A stretch of 64,000 nucleotides of DNA from Caenimonas sp. SL110 (GCF_001044395.1 NZ_JANU01000002.1:62001-126000), one strand, 5' to 3'. Positions 36,760-45,827 are shown, counted from the stretch's first letter. Numbers and translations: made by a program. The notes: generated from the sequence alone by a model not told the origin.

Positions 36760-38001
36760 ATGAACTTCACACCCGCAGTCGGCGATCTGCCGCTGACCGA
36801 CAAGCAGCAATCGCTGTTGACGCTGGTCCATGAACTGGGCCGCACGAAGTTCGCGCCGCGCGCGCCGCAAGTGGACGAGACGGCCACTTTCCCGTTCGCC
36901 AACTACGAGGACTTGCGCGCCAATCGCCTGCTGGCCCTGTGCGTGCCCGAAGCCAACGGCGGTTTGGGCGCGGACTATGCGACCTACATGATGATGGCTG
37001 CGGAGATCGGGCGCTTTTGCGGTGCCACTGCGCTGACCTACAACATGCACATCTGCTCGACGATGTGGACCGGCGTGCTGGCCGACGGCATCGCCATGAC
37101 CGACGAACAGCGGGCCGAACATGCGCGCCGCCGTGAGATTCATTTCAGGCGCGTGGTTGATGAAGGCGCGATCTACGCGCAGCCGTTCTCCGAAGGCAGC
37201 GCGGCCGCAGCGGGCCGCGCGCCCTTCGGCACGACAGCGCGCAAGGTCGATGGCGGCTGGCTGGTCAACGGCCGGAAGATCTTTGCGTCGCTGTCCGGCG
37301 CGGCCAACTACTACGGCGTGCTGTGCACCGAAGACAAGGGCGACGAAAAGCCCGATGCCCGCGATACGCTTTATCTGGCGGTGCCGGCCAGCAGCGAGGG
37401 TTTCGCGATCAGTGGCGACTGGAATCCGCTGGGGATGCGCGGCACGGTCAGCCGCAATCTCACCTTCAAGGACGTGTTTGTTTCGGACGATGAGCAGCTC
37501 ATGCCGCGCGGCGTGTATTTCAAGGGCGCACAGACCTGGCCGGCCATGTTCTTCACGCTCTCACCGACTTACCTCGGGCTGGCAACCGCCGCCTACGATT
37601 TCACGGTGAGTTACCTGCGCGGTGAGGTTGCGGGCGAGCCACCCATCAAGCGCCGCATGTATCCGACCAAGCAGATTGCAGTTGCGCAAATGCGCATACA
37701 GCTGGAGGCCATGAAGAGCCTGTTCGCCCGCGCGATCCAGGAGGCAGGACCCAACCCCTCGAAAGACGTGCGCATGCGCCTGTACGCCGCGCATTACAGC
37801 GTGATGGAAGGCGCCAATGACATCGCGCGCCTGGCGATCCGAACCTGCGGCGGGCAGGGCATGATGAAACACCTGCCGCTGGAGCGCATCTACCGCGACA
37901 GCCGCTGCGGCTCGCTCATGCTGCCGTGGACAGCCGAACTTGTGCTCGACCGCATGGGACGCGAGACACTTTATGAATCCGGCGAAAGGGACGACGCCTG
38001 A
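36760..38001 (+). CDS. Acyl-CoA-dehydrogenase-like flavoprotein, possibly flavin monooxygenase
   Basis: This 413-residue protein has the ACAD N-terminal helical region, FAD-binding middle domain (AAGRAPFGTTARKVDGGWLV, NGRKIFASLSGAANYY) and C-terminal RTCGGQGMMKHLPLERIYRD. At the place where many ACADs have the catalytic Glu in an EGT motif, this protein reads MLPWTAE, so that Glu is missing. Together with a divergent flavin reductase and ring-cleavage genes, this suggests a group D two-component monooxygenase rather than a dehydrogenase. Some true ACADs place Glu elsewhere, so both remain possible. Its stop overlaps the next gene by one base. Confidence 0.78.
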   Translation: MNFTPAVGDLPLTDKQQSLLTLVHELGRTKFAPRAPQVDETATFPFANYEDLRANRLLALCVPEANGGLGADYATYMMMAAEIGRFCGATALTYNMHICSTMWTGVLADGIAMTDEQRAEHARRREIHFRRVVDEGAIYAQPFSEGSAAAAGRAPFGTTARKVDGGWLVNGRKIFASLSGAANYYGVLCTEDKGDEKPDARDTLYLAVPASSEGFAISGDWNPLGMRGTVSRNLTFKDVFVSDDEQLMPRGVYFKGAQTWPAMFFTLSPTYLGLATAAYDFTVSYLRGEVAGEPPIKRRMYPTKQIAVAQMRIQLEAMKSLFARAIQEAGPNPSKDVRMRLYAAHYSVMEGANDIARLAIRTCGGQGMMKHLPLERIYRDSRCGSLMLPWTAELVLDRMGRETLYESGERDDA

Positions 38002-38909
38002 TGCGGCTGGATCGGACACTGCTCGCGGTCGCGGCGATCTTCGCAGCCGGCATGAGCCTCGCGCAGCCGCCTGCGAAGCCTGCAAGTGCGGCTGCAAGTG
38101 CGGCTGCAGGCGCGAGCGCCTTCACGCCTGCAGCCCATCACTGCATCGACTTCGTGCGCAGGCTTCCGCATGTGAACAAGCAGCTGTGCGAGCAAGCGCA
38201 ATTGCGCGCGAGCGGCGTGAAGTCCGTGCGCGGCTACCCGATCTATGTGCGCGATGTGGACCCCGGCCAGGCGAAGCTTCGGGTGTTGGTGACGGGCGCG
38301 ATTCATGGCGACGAGCTTTCTTCGACATCGGTGGCGCTGCACTGGTTACGCCTGGCCCAGGTCGAGACGCTGCAGACTGCGCAGCCGGTGCATTGGCGCT
38401 TCATCCCCATGCTCAACCCGGACGGCGTGCTGTCCACTCCGCCCAGGCGCGTCAATGCCAGGGGCGTCGACCTCAACCGCAATTTTCCGACGCCGAACTG
38501 GGAGCGCGACGCCGCCATTTACTGGGAAAAGCGCACGCGCAAAGACCCGCGTCGCTGGCCCGGCCCCAAGCCGCTGTCAGAGCCGGAGAGCCGGTTCCTG
38601 CATGAGCAGATGCAGTCGTTCAAGCCCAACCTGATCGTGGCGATTCATGCGCCGTATGGCGTGCTCGATTTCGACGGCCCGTCGGTGCCGCCGTCGCGGC
38701 TGGGTCGCCTCTACCTGGATCAGGTCGGCATCTTTCCGGGATCGCTGGGCAACTACGGCGGCGTACACAAGGGTGTGCCGGTGGTGACGATTGAACTGGC
38801 CAACTCGATGCGCGCACCGCTGGATTCCGAGATGCGCCAGATGTGGCTGGACCTGCACCGGTGGATGGGCGAGCGCATGGCGGGTGGGGCCGGTTCACAC
38901 GCGAAGTGA
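38001..38909 (+). CDS. Secreted M14-family zinc carboxypeptidase (MpaA-like)
   Basis: This 302-residue protein has a signal peptide, then an Ala/Ser-rich linker encoded by a 12-bp tandem repeat (around 38084-38110). The zinc ligands are His102 and Glu105 (HGDE) and the His of VAIHAPYG; NARGVDLNRNFP is the M14 substrate Arg/Asn region, and Glu in VTIELANS is catalytic. It could trim murein peptides or free amino-acid conjugates in the periplasm. It is the last gene of the run starting at 34.9 kb, though its link to that pathway is doubtful. It converges on dadA with a 15-bp overlap. Confidence 0.85.
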   Translation: MRLDRTLLAVAAIFAAGMSLAQPPAKPASAAASAAAGASAFTPAAHHCIDFVRRLPHVNKQLCEQAQLRASGVKSVRGYPIYVRDVDPGQAKLRVLVTGAIHGDELSSTSVALHWLRLAQVETLQTAQPVHWRFIPMLNPDGVLSTPPRRVNARGVDLNRNFPTPNWERDAAIYWEKRTRKDPRRWPGPKPLSEPESRFLHEQMQSFKPNLIVAIHAPYGVLDFDGPSVPPSRLGRLYLDQVGIFPGSLGNYGGVHKGVPVVTIELANSMRAPLDSEMRQMWLDLHRWMGERMAGGAGSHAK

Positions 38910-40226
38910 TGCCCGGCGTTCGATGCCGTAGAAGTTGAACGCCATCTCCGGCTGCCGCCCCGCGATCAGCTCGGCGATCGCCTTGCCCGAACCGGCGCCG
39001 TGCGTCCAGCCGAGCGTGCCGTGGCCGGCATTCACCCACAACCCCTGCACGGCGGTGCGCCCGATGTACGGAATGTTGGTCGGTGTCGCGGGCCGCAGGC
39101 CCGTCCAGTAGCGCGGGTTGCCACCTTCGGCGTCGGCTCGCGTATCGCAAACGCCCGGCAGGACTTGTTCGATTCGCGCGGCCAGCATGCGGCAACGGGC
39201 TCGCGCCGCCGGTGTGGTGAGCGATGTGTCGAACCCGGCCAGCTCGATCGTTCCTGCGACGCGCAGTTCATCGCCCAGGCGTGTCATTGCGCACTTCACT
39301 TCATCGTCGATGGTGCTCACGAAGGGCGCGCGGCCCGGCTCTTTCAATCTGAAGGTCGCGCTGTAGCCCTTGCCCGGATAGATCGGCAAATCGACGCCAA
39401 CCGTGCGCAGCAGTGGCGCCGAATACGAGCCGCAGGCCACCACGACGGCATCGGCCTTGAGAGCGCTTGATGCGTGCGCGGTGGGCGTTTCGCGCGTCCT
39501 GCGATCCCGGACCAGGACGCTTTCGAGCCGGCCGCCCGCGACCTGCAGCCGTTCGATGTCATGGCCGTACAGAAACTGCACACCGCGCGCTGCGCATCGC
39601 TGCGCGAGCTGCTCGGTGAAGGTGCGCGCATCGCCGCTCTCGTCGCTCGCTGTGAAGGTGCCGCCAACGATGCGGTGCGCGAACGACTGGAAGGCTGGCT
39701 CGATTTTCAGCAGCTCATCGCGGCTCACCAGTTTGCGCTCGACGCCGTATTTCTGCATCAGGTTCGCCGCCTGCGCTGCGCCGTCGAACGACGCTTCATC
39801 GGTGAAGTAGTGCGCGATGCCGCGCTCCAGCCGGTGGTAGTCGATGCCGGTCGTGCGCACGACATCCTTCAACGCGAGATGGCTGTAGGCGCCGAGCGCG
39901 ACGAGCTGCTGCAAGTTGCGCTCGAACGCGGCGTCGTTGCACTGCGCGAGAAACTTCAGACCCCAGCGCCACTGCTGCCAATCCATCTGCGGGCGAAACA
40001 GCAGCGGCGCGTCATTGCGAAACATCCACTTGAGCAGCTTGGCTGGTGCGTGCCGGCTGGCCCAGGGCTCGCAGTAGCTCACCGAGATCTGCCCGGCGTT
40101 GGCAAAACTGGTTTCCTGCGCAGCGCCGTCCTGGCGTTCGACGACAGTTACTTCATGGCCCAGCACGCTCAGGTGCCAGGCGGTGCTGATGCCGATGATG
40201 CCAGCGCCAAGAACGAGGAGTTGCAT
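38895..40226 (-). CDS. dadA: D-amino acid dehydrogenase, DadA family
   Basis: This 443-residue FAD protein has the dinucleotide motif LLVLGAGIIGISTAWHLS and the DAO-type C-terminus WTGLRPATPTNIPYIGRT followed by LWVNAGHGTLGWTHGAGSGK. It oxidises D-amino acids, mainly D-alanine, to 2-oxoacids and feeds electrons to the respiratory chain. ATG at 40226 is chosen from the family start. It is divergent from an ArgP-type LysR gene 90 bp away, which may control it. Alanine racemase (dadX) is not adjacent. Confidence 0.9.
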   Translation of the reverse strand: MQLLVLGAGIIGISTAWHLSVLGHEVTVVERQDGAAQETSFANAGQISVSYCEPWASRHAPAKLLKWMFRNDAPLLFRPQMDWQQWRWGLKFLAQCNDAAFERNLQQLVALGAYSHLALKDVVRTTGIDYHRLERGIAHYFTDEASFDGAAQAANLMQKYGVERKLVSRDELLKIEPAFQSFAHRIVGGTFTASDESGDARTFTEQLAQRCAARGVQFLYGHDIERLQVAGGRLESVLVRDRRTRETPTAHASSALKADAVVVACGSYSAPLLRTVGVDLPIYPGKGYSATFRLKEPGRAPFVSTIDDEVKCAMTRLGDELRVAGTIELAGFDTSLTTPAARARCRMLAARIEQVLPGVCDTRADAEGGNPRYWTGLRPATPTNIPYIGRTAVQGLWVNAGHGTLGWTHGAGSGKAIAELIAGRQPEMAFNFYGIERRASLRV

Positions 40227-40315
40227 GGAAGCCAAGTATGCGTATTCCAGGCCAGCTGAACAGTGAAATTAAACTCTCGCAAAAAGCATCAGCTTGACTA
40301 ATGAACGAGGGATGA

Positions 40316-41224
40316 ATGAGCACTTTTGATCCGGACGCGCTGGAATGCCTGGCGGCCATCGTGGAAGAGGGCGGCTTCGAGCGCGCGGCGCAGCGGCTGT
40401 CCATCACGCAATCAGCCGTGTCGCAGCGCCTGCGCGCGCTGGAGGCGCAGGTGGGAACGGTGCTCATCGTGCGCAGCAGGCCGCTCAAGCCCACATCAGC
40501 CGGGCATCTGCTGCTCAAGCACACCCGCCAGATCCGCTTGCTGCGCGCCGACCTGGAGCGCGACCTGAAAGAGCTGGCGCCCAGCTCGATAGGCGGCGGG
40601 CGCGAAGAAGAGCGCGTCTCCATCGCCATCAATGCCGACAGCATCGCGACCTGGGCCCTGCCTGCACTGGGTGAGCTGGCACGGCAGGGACTGCCGATGG
40701 AGATCATTGCGGACGACCAGGACTTCACGCAGGAGTGGCTTCGCGAAGGGCAGGTGCTGGGCTGCGTGACCACGCTCAGGCAGGCGCTGCGCGGATGCAA
40801 GGTCTTGCCCCTGGGCGCGATGCGCTATGTGGCGGTCGCTCACGCGGAGTTTGCGAAGGCCAGGTTGTCCAGGGGCCTGGACGCCCACAATTTCCGGGAA
40901 GTGCCATTCATCGCGTTCAATCGCAAGGACGACATGCAGTGCGAGTTCGTCAGCCACGCGTTCGGCCTGAAGCGCGTTGCATTGCACCAGGTGTTCGTGC
41001 CGAGTTCCGAGGGGCAGGTGCGTGCCGTCTTGGCCGGCTGGGGCGTGAGCGTGGTGCCCGAGTTGCTCGCCAGCGGATTGATCCAGCAGGGGCAGCTGGT
41101 CAACGTGGCACCGGAGCACGCGCTACCGATCCAGCTGTACTGGCACTGCTGGAATCTCGAATCGGACGTGCTGGATGTGTTGACCGCTGCGCTGGTCCAG
41201 GCGGCGCGCGAGGCGCTGGCCTGA
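40316..41224 (+). CDS. argP: LysR-type regulator ArgP (IciA)
   Basis: This 302-residue regulator begins FDPDALECLAAIVEEGGFER, AAQRLSITQSAVSQRLRALE, typical of ArgP/IciA rather than generic LysR proteins. The effector domain follows. ArgP usually senses lysine and arginine and activates an argO/lysE exporter; here the divergent neighbour is dadA instead. The 90-bp spacer presumably holds the shared operator. Confidence 0.87.
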   Translation: MSTFDPDALECLAAIVEEGGFERAAQRLSITQSAVSQRLRALEAQVGTVLIVRSRPLKPTSAGHLLLKHTRQIRLLRADLERDLKELAPSSIGGGREEERVSIAINADSIATWALPALGELARQGLPMEIIADDQDFTQEWLREGQVLGCVTTLRQALRGCKVLPLGAMRYVAVAHAEFAKARLSRGLDAHNFREVPFIAFNRKDDMQCEFVSHAFGLKRVALHQVFVPSSEGQVRAVLAGWGVSVVPELLASGLIQQGQLVNVAPEHALPIQLYWHCWNLESDVLDVLTAALVQAAREALA

Positions 41225-41242
41225 AACGGCCACCGCGCGGGT

Positions 41243-41800
41243 TCAGTCGTTGCGGGCGAGCAGCGTTTCGCGCAACGCCTGCGCCTTGGCTTCGTCGTAG
41301 TGGCCCTCGGCGCGCGCAAGCACCTTGCCTTCGCGGTTGAGCACAAGAACCGACGCATGGTCGCTGCTGGAGATGCCGGCTGCGCGGATGAATGCTTCGC
41401 GATTGGTGAAGACCGGCACGAGTCGGCTGCGGTCCCTGGGCGTGGGATGCCGCTCCAGCAGGGTGTTCTCGATGGCGGCTCGCTTGGTCTCGTCACCGGG
41501 GTCATTGATGACGGGCATGCGAATCCACGCGATGCTGGAGTTACTGTCGAGTTGCAGCCCCTTGATCCAGCTGTTGATCTCTTCGCGCTGGTTGCGGGTG
41601 TAGGCCACCAATGCCAGCGTGCGATCGGCAGAAAGGCCGCTGGGCACGACGACGCGCGTCTGGTCGAGGCGCTTTGCCGTGAATGAAGGCACTTGCCCCA
41701 TGACGATGGTTTCTGAAGGCCCGGCAACGGCGAGCACGAGCGCGGCTGACGCGGCCGCGAGCCAGGCCAGCGTCGGTGTCCACATTGTTCTTTTCATCAT
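41243..41800 (-). CDS. Periplasmic thioredoxin-fold protein lacking CxxC, unknown function
   Basis: This 185-residue protein has a signal peptide or N-terminal anchor (LAWLAAASAALVLAVA). The rest resembles a redoxin/ATP10-like thioredoxin fold (TLALVAYTRNQREEINSWIK; DHASVLVLNREGKVLARAEG), but no cysteine pair is present, so it is not a classical disulfide reductase. ATG at 41800 has an AGG site; the longer open frame has no support. It is convergent with argP with an 18-bp gap. It may be a chaperone-like or non-redox relative. Confidence 0.6.
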   Translation of the reverse strand: MMKRTMWTPTLAWLAAASAALVLAVAGPSETIVMGQVPSFTAKRLDQTRVVVPSGLSADRTLALVAYTRNQREEINSWIKGLQLDSNSSIAWIRMPVINDPGDETKRAAIENTLLERHPTPRDRSRLVPVFTNREAFIRAAGISSSDHASVLVLNREGKVLARAEGHYDEAKAQALRETLLARND

Positions 41801-41943
41801 CGCCTCACTGATCCACAGTGTTTCACGGGGCTTGCGAAAAGGTGCATCGCGCTTGTAAAGACCACAACCGATTTGTAGGTGGAGGTAACGCGAATGGTGC
41901 ACCCGGCTCGCACTGCTCGCCGCACGCAAGATGCGCGCCGCGT

Positions 41944-42804
41944 TCAGTTGGGGGCGGCTGTGGATGAGCTGACGTTGGCGGTTGCCTGCGGCACTTCGAT
42001 GAGCAGTTGTTCCCGAAATCCCGCCTGCTCGCCTTTGGCTGCATAGCCCAGCGTGTTGGCCACCACGCGGCATCCTCCCGCGACGTAGTCGTGCTGGCAG
42101 TGCAGATGGCCGTGAAGCCACAGCTGTGCCCTGGGCAGCAGGTCGTCCAGCGCATTGCAAAAACCGGCAGTGCCAGGTGTGAGCCCGTAGCGCGGATCGG
42201 CGCTCTGCAGCGTCGGCGCGAAATGCGTCACCACCACGGTGGTGCCATCGAAGGGCGATTGCAGTGCGCTGCGCAGCCAGGCTTGTGACTCAAGGGCGAC
42301 CTCGCGCCATTGTTCAGCAAGCAGGGGCTCGCCGCGCCGCGTGCTCGCCGCCTTGCGCAGATAGAAGTTGGCTGCGCGAAACGCCTTGTCCCGCTTGCGC
42401 AGGATGGCGGCCGGACCGGGCTGGGCGCGGTCTTCGTCGGTCACCAGCGCGTCGAAGTCGGCCCACAGCGTGGTGCCGATGAAGCGCACCTTGTCCACCT
42501 GCACGACTTCCTTCTCCAGCCAGGTGATCCCCAGCCGTTCGCAGGTCTGGCGAAGCCGTGCATGCGTCTCGTCGAAGTCGAGCCCGTCGTACTCGTGATT
42601 GCCGGGGACGAACAGGACGGGGACGGGCCATCCGTTCTCGGGCGAGAAGCGCCCAAGGCCGAAATCGGCGTCGGCGAGCAGGCTGCCGTTTTGATACGAG
42701 CCGATGTCACCGGCCAGCACGAGCAACTGCGCCCCCGGCGCTGGGTGCGGCACGAAATGCGGGTGCACTTCGAGGTGAAGGTCGGAGAGAAGCTGGATCT
42801 TCAT
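41944..42804 (-). CDS. Calcineurin-like metallophosphoesterase
   Basis: This 286-residue protein starts MKIQLLSDLHLEVHPHF (DxH metal motif), with LLVLAGDIGSYQN (GDxx), VPGNHEYDGLD (GNHE), VVVTHFAPTLQS and WLHGHLHCQHDY (GHxH). All five dinuclear-metal motifs are intact. Targets of this family range from nucleotides to phosphoproteins. ATG at 42804 lies 2 bp downstream of the histidine kinase stop, so it is in the kinase operon. Substrate unknown. Confidence 0.87.
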   Translation of the reverse strand: MKIQLLSDLHLEVHPHFVPHPAPGAQLLVLAGDIGSYQNGSLLADADFGLGRFSPENGWPVPVLFVPGNHEYDGLDFDETHARLRQTCERLGITWLEKEVVQVDKVRFIGTTLWADFDALVTDEDRAQPGPAAILRKRDKAFRAANFYLRKAASTRRGEPLLAEQWREVALESQAWLRSALQSPFDGTTVVVTHFAPTLQSADPRYGLTPGTAGFCNALDDLLPRAQLWLHGHLHCQHDYVAGGCRVVANTLGYAAKGEQAGFREQLLIEVPQATANVSSSTAAPN

Positions 42805-42806
42805 CG

Positions 42807-43967
42807 TCACTGGCCTGCGGCAATGGGTGCGTGCAGCCTGACGCGAAAGGTGGTGCCGGCGCCTGCGCTGCTGTCGATCTCGATGGCGCCGCGATGCAGG
42901 TCCACACACTCCTTCACGATGTGCAGCCCGATCCCGGTGCCCTGGATGTTGCCGACGTTGGTGCCCCGGTGAAAACTCTCGAAGAGCCGCGGCAGGTCCG
43001 CCGCCGGAATCCCTATGCCGCGATCGGTGACGGCCAGGTGCAGGCTATCCCCCTGGGCGCTGACGACGCAGGTCACTTCGCTGTCGGCGGCTGAATATTT
43101 CAGCGCGTTGCCCAGCAGGTTGACCAGGATGTGGCTCACCAGCTCTTCATCGACCAGCCGGCGCTGCTCGACGCCTTCGCATTGCATGGCGATCCGCCGG
43201 GCCTGCGGGTGGGCCTGGTCCATCCCGGATGCAACTCTCACGAGCAGTTGCGACACATCGTGCGGACGCGGCTCGAACTCGAACTTGCCCGATTCGAGGC
43301 GACTCGTCAGCAGTACCTGCTCGACCATCTGGTTGAGCCGGCCGACTGCGCTCTTGACCTGCTCCGCGATCTCCTTGCGCTCCTCGTCAGGCAAGCGCGA
43401 GCCGTAGTCGCCCAACAGCTCGACCGAAGACAGGATGGCCGCCAGCGGGGTGCGGAACTCATGCGAGGCGACCGCGACAAAGCGTGACTTCAACTCCGAC
43501 AGTTCGCGCTCGCGCGCCAGGGCAGCCCGCATTTCCTGGTCGATGCGCCTGCGCTCGGTGACATCGGTCAGGAAGTTCAGCGTCGCCGGCGCGTCCTGCC
43601 ACCGGAAGACCACCGCGCTGATCTCCAGCCAGCGGACGCTGTCATCGCGATGGATCACGCGAAACTGGTAGTAGTTCTCCACCGGCTCGCCGCGCAGGCG
43701 CTTGAGATGGTTGCCCAGCACACGCTCCCGGTCGTCAGGATGGATGAACTCGATGAACGGCCGGGATCGCGCCGTCTCGTCATCCAGGCCGGTGAGTGCG
43801 AGCGCCTTCGGATTGGCGTAAAGAATGCGCCCCGCCGCGGTGACCAGGATGCCTTCGTTGACGTTCTCCACCACCTGGCGGTACTTGGCTTCTGACTCGG
43901 CCAGCGCGCGTTCGGCTGCCTCGCGGCGCGAAATATCTGATCCGGGAGCCGATGCGAGAGCTGTCAT
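42807..43967 (-). CDS. PAS-domain soluble histidine kinase
   Basis: This 386-residue kinase has one PAS domain at about 28-140 (YRQVVENVNEGILVTAAGRI), a PAC-like segment, then H-box FVAVASHEFRTPLAAIL and the ATPase motifs LLGNALKYS, VTDRGIGIPA and QGTGIGLHIV. No membrane helix is present, so it is cytoplasmic. No response regulator lies next to it, an orphan arrangement. ATG at 43967 is chosen because the first 21 residues of the longer frame are unlike the family. Confidence 0.87.
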   Translation of the reverse strand: MTALASAPGSDISRREAAERALAESEAKYRQVVENVNEGILVTAAGRILYANPKALALTGLDDETARSRPFIEFIHPDDRERVLGNHLKRLRGEPVENYYQFRVIHRDDSVRWLEISAVVFRWQDAPATLNFLTDVTERRRIDQEMRAALARERELSELKSRFVAVASHEFRTPLAAILSSVELLGDYGSRLPDEERKEIAEQVKSAVGRLNQMVEQVLLTSRLESGKFEFEPRPHDVSQLLVRVASGMDQAHPQARRIAMQCEGVEQRRLVDEELVSHILVNLLGNALKYSAADSEVTCVVSAQGDSLHLAVTDRGIGIPAADLPRLFESFHRGTNVGNIQGTGIGLHIVKECVDLHRGAIEIDSSAGAGTTFRVRLHAPIAAGQ

Positions 43968-44119
43968 CCAGCGAGCATACCGGCAGCGATCACATGCCAG
44001 CCCCCGGTCCAACCCATGCCGGACCGGCATGACCGATCGCCCGAATTCGGCTTGAAAGCCTAGGGAAAACCCTTATTCTTTGGGCATCTATCCGAAAGCG
44101 CCTTCCCGCGCGACACAGC

Positions 44120-44296
44120 ATGTACTCCCTGATTGCCCAGATTTTCCGCAAGATTCCCATCACCAAGAACAAGTCCCGCAAAGGCGGAGTGCCGCGCTCC
44201 TTATTGGAAAGCGCAGAAGCGCGCGCTGGCTTCGGTTCCGCCCAAGTCAACGAAATGCGGCAAGCGGCATTCGCCTACCTGCGCGTGGTCCGCTAA
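44120..44296 (+). CDS. Small basic protein of unknown function (58 aa)
   Basis: The frame reads MYSLIAQIFRKIPITKNKSR and ends in AFAYLRVVR. It is net positive and predicted partly helical. Upstream, at 44061-44074, the sequence AGGGAAAACCCTTA is an AGGG...CCCT repeat followed by AT-rich bases, a possible promoter element. Its stop overlaps the convergent LysR stop by 4 bp, which supports real coding. No function can be assigned. Confidence 0.5.
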   Translation: MYSLIAQIFRKIPITKNKSRKGGVPRSLLESAEARAGFGSAQVNEMRQAAFAYLRVVR

Positions 44297-45261
44297 TCCC
44301 CGACGGCTCCAAACGCACCCATCGCCGCAGCGGCGACGGCCAGCCGCAGCCATGCGTGGTCGCTTCGGGTGCCTTGCCGGCGATGCCAGAGCGAGTCGAC
44401 ATGCACAGGCGGCACCTCGAACGGCAGGTCGCGCAGGACCAGGTCGTTGGCCATTCCGGTCACCGATACAAAGTGCCTCGGCAGCACCGTGAGCAGGTCC
44501 GACGCCGCCACTACGCGGCCGGCGGTGAAGAACTGGTTCACCGTCAGAACGATCCGCCGGGTGCGTCCGAGCGACGCCAGTGCCTCATCAATGAACCCGA
44601 ACGGCTTGCCCGAAAAGCTCACCAGCAGGTGGTGCGCCTCGCAGTAGCGTTTGAGCGTCATCGGGCCGCGAGCCAGGGGATGGCCGGTGCGCATCACGCA
44701 GACATATTCCCCGCTGTAGAGCCTCTGGTGGTCGAAAGCCGACATCCCGGCCTGCTGTTCCTGCGAAGTCAGGTCGGCGAGCACGGCCGGGAAATACCCG
44801 ACGGCCAGGTCCATCTGCCCCTCGTCAAGCAACGCGCGCGGGTCGCGGGTCAGCAGGGGCAGCACGCGCATCGAGACGCCCGGTGCGTCGCGCTCGATGA
44901 TTTCCACCAGGCCCGGCATCAGCTTGGCCGCTGTGGCGTCTGCCATCGCCAGCACAAAGGTGTTGTTGGCCTCGGAGGCGGTGAAATTGCCCGGCGTGAG
45001 CGACGCCTCCATCTGGCGCAGCGCCTCTGCAATGGCCGGCCAGAGCGACATGGCCCGGGGCGTCGGCTCCACGCCGTAGCCGCTGCGCACCACCAGCTTG
45101 TCGCCAACGGCATCGCGCAGGCGGCTGAGCGCATTGCTCACCGCCGGCTGCGTCATGTGGAGGTTGCGCGCGGCGCGCGTGAGGTTGCGCTCGGACATGA
45201 CTTCGTCGAAGACGCGAAGCAGATTGAGGTCCAGTGTCCTGAAGTTGGGGCTATTAATCAC
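44293..45261 (-). CDS. LysR-family transcriptional regulator
   Basis: This 322-residue protein has the N-terminal LysR helix-turn-helix (LDLNLLRVFDEVMSERNLTR, AARNLHMTQPAVSNALSRLR) and a substrate-binding domain; the LDLNLL opening resembles the NodD/LinR group. GTG at 45261 is used since no ATG exists upstream in frame. It is divergent from a three-gene cluster of small proteins. Inverted repeats containing ATCACT/AGTGAT and TCAC/GTGA lie between, as expected for auto- and cross-regulation. Confidence 0.88.
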   Translation of the reverse strand: MINSPNFRTLDLNLLRVFDEVMSERNLTRAARNLHMTQPAVSNALSRLRDAVGDKLVVRSGYGVEPTPRAMSLWPAIAEALRQMEASLTPGNFTASEANNTFVLAMADATAAKLMPGLVEIIERDAPGVSMRVLPLLTRDPRALLDEGQMDLAVGYFPAVLADLTSQEQQAGMSAFDHQRLYSGEYVCVMRTGHPLARGPMTLKRYCEAHHLLVSFSGKPFGFIDEALASLGRTRRIVLTVNQFFTAGRVVAASDLLTVLPRHFVSVTGMANDLVLRDLPFEVPPVHVDSLWHRRQGTRSDHAWLRLAVAAAAMGAFGAVGD

Positions 45262-45311
45262 TGTGGTGAATGATAGCCATCACTAATCTAAATTGGATAT
45301 ATATCAGTGAT
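45258..45311. promoter_or_regulatory. Likely LysR operator region between LysR and small-protein genes
   Basis: TCAC-TGTG-GTGA (45258-45269) overlaps the LysR start; ATCACT (45279-45284) and AGTGAT (45306-45311) form a second inverted repeat. An AT-rich stretch with TATATAT (45298-45304) lies between the arms. These suit a LysR tetramer. Confidence 0.45.
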
Positions 45312-45371
45312 AACCCTAGTATTGCCGAACGCGATTGGTAATTTCACCTCGCGAACGAAGGGAAAGAAACC

Positions 45372-45812
45372 ATGACTGCATTTGCCCATGTGGACCATCC
45401 CGCCGAACATCCCGGCGTGATTCGCGCCGAGCGTGTCGCCGAAAGCGTGAAGAACATCGCCAATCGGCTGGACAGCGCCCGCGCCAACGCCAGCATGCTG
45501 CTCGCAGCAATCGTCGCCGCCTTGCTGGTGGCTGCCAACCAGGTCGTCGACACCTGGACCGAAGGTCACCTGCTGGGTGCCTGGATCGTGATGTGGACCC
45601 TGGCTTTTGCGGCGCTTGCCCTGCTGGCCGGACCCGCTCAGCGTGCCGCTCTCTCGATGCGCGCCGGTTACGCTGGCTTCAAGGCCGCCCGCAAGCAAGC
45701 TGCCGAAGACCAGAAGCTCTGGGATGTCGCACTGACCGATGCCCGCGTCATGGCTGACATCAGCCGGGCGATGTCCGCAGGCGCGTCGCGCGACCTGAAG
45801 AACTATTTCTGA
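45372..45812 (+). CDS. Small membrane protein with HPGV-ERVA N-terminal motif
   Basis: This 146-residue protein has the cytoplasmic N-terminus EHPGVIRAERVAESVKNI, two membrane helices at about 42-58 and 68-88, and a charged C-terminal helix. The N-terminal motif recurs in the third gene of this cluster. An AAGGGAAAG ribosome site precedes ATG at 45372. No known function is recognised. It leads a three-gene cluster divergent from a LysR regulator, which probably controls it. Confidence 0.65.
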   Translation: MTAFAHVDHPAEHPGVIRAERVAESVKNIANRLDSARANASMLLAAIVAALLVAANQVVDTWTEGHLLGAWIVMWTLAFAALALLAGPAQRAALSMRAGYAGFKAARKQAAEDQKLWDVALTDARVMADISRAMSAGASRDLKNYF

Positions 45813-45827
45813 AACCAGGCCGACGAA

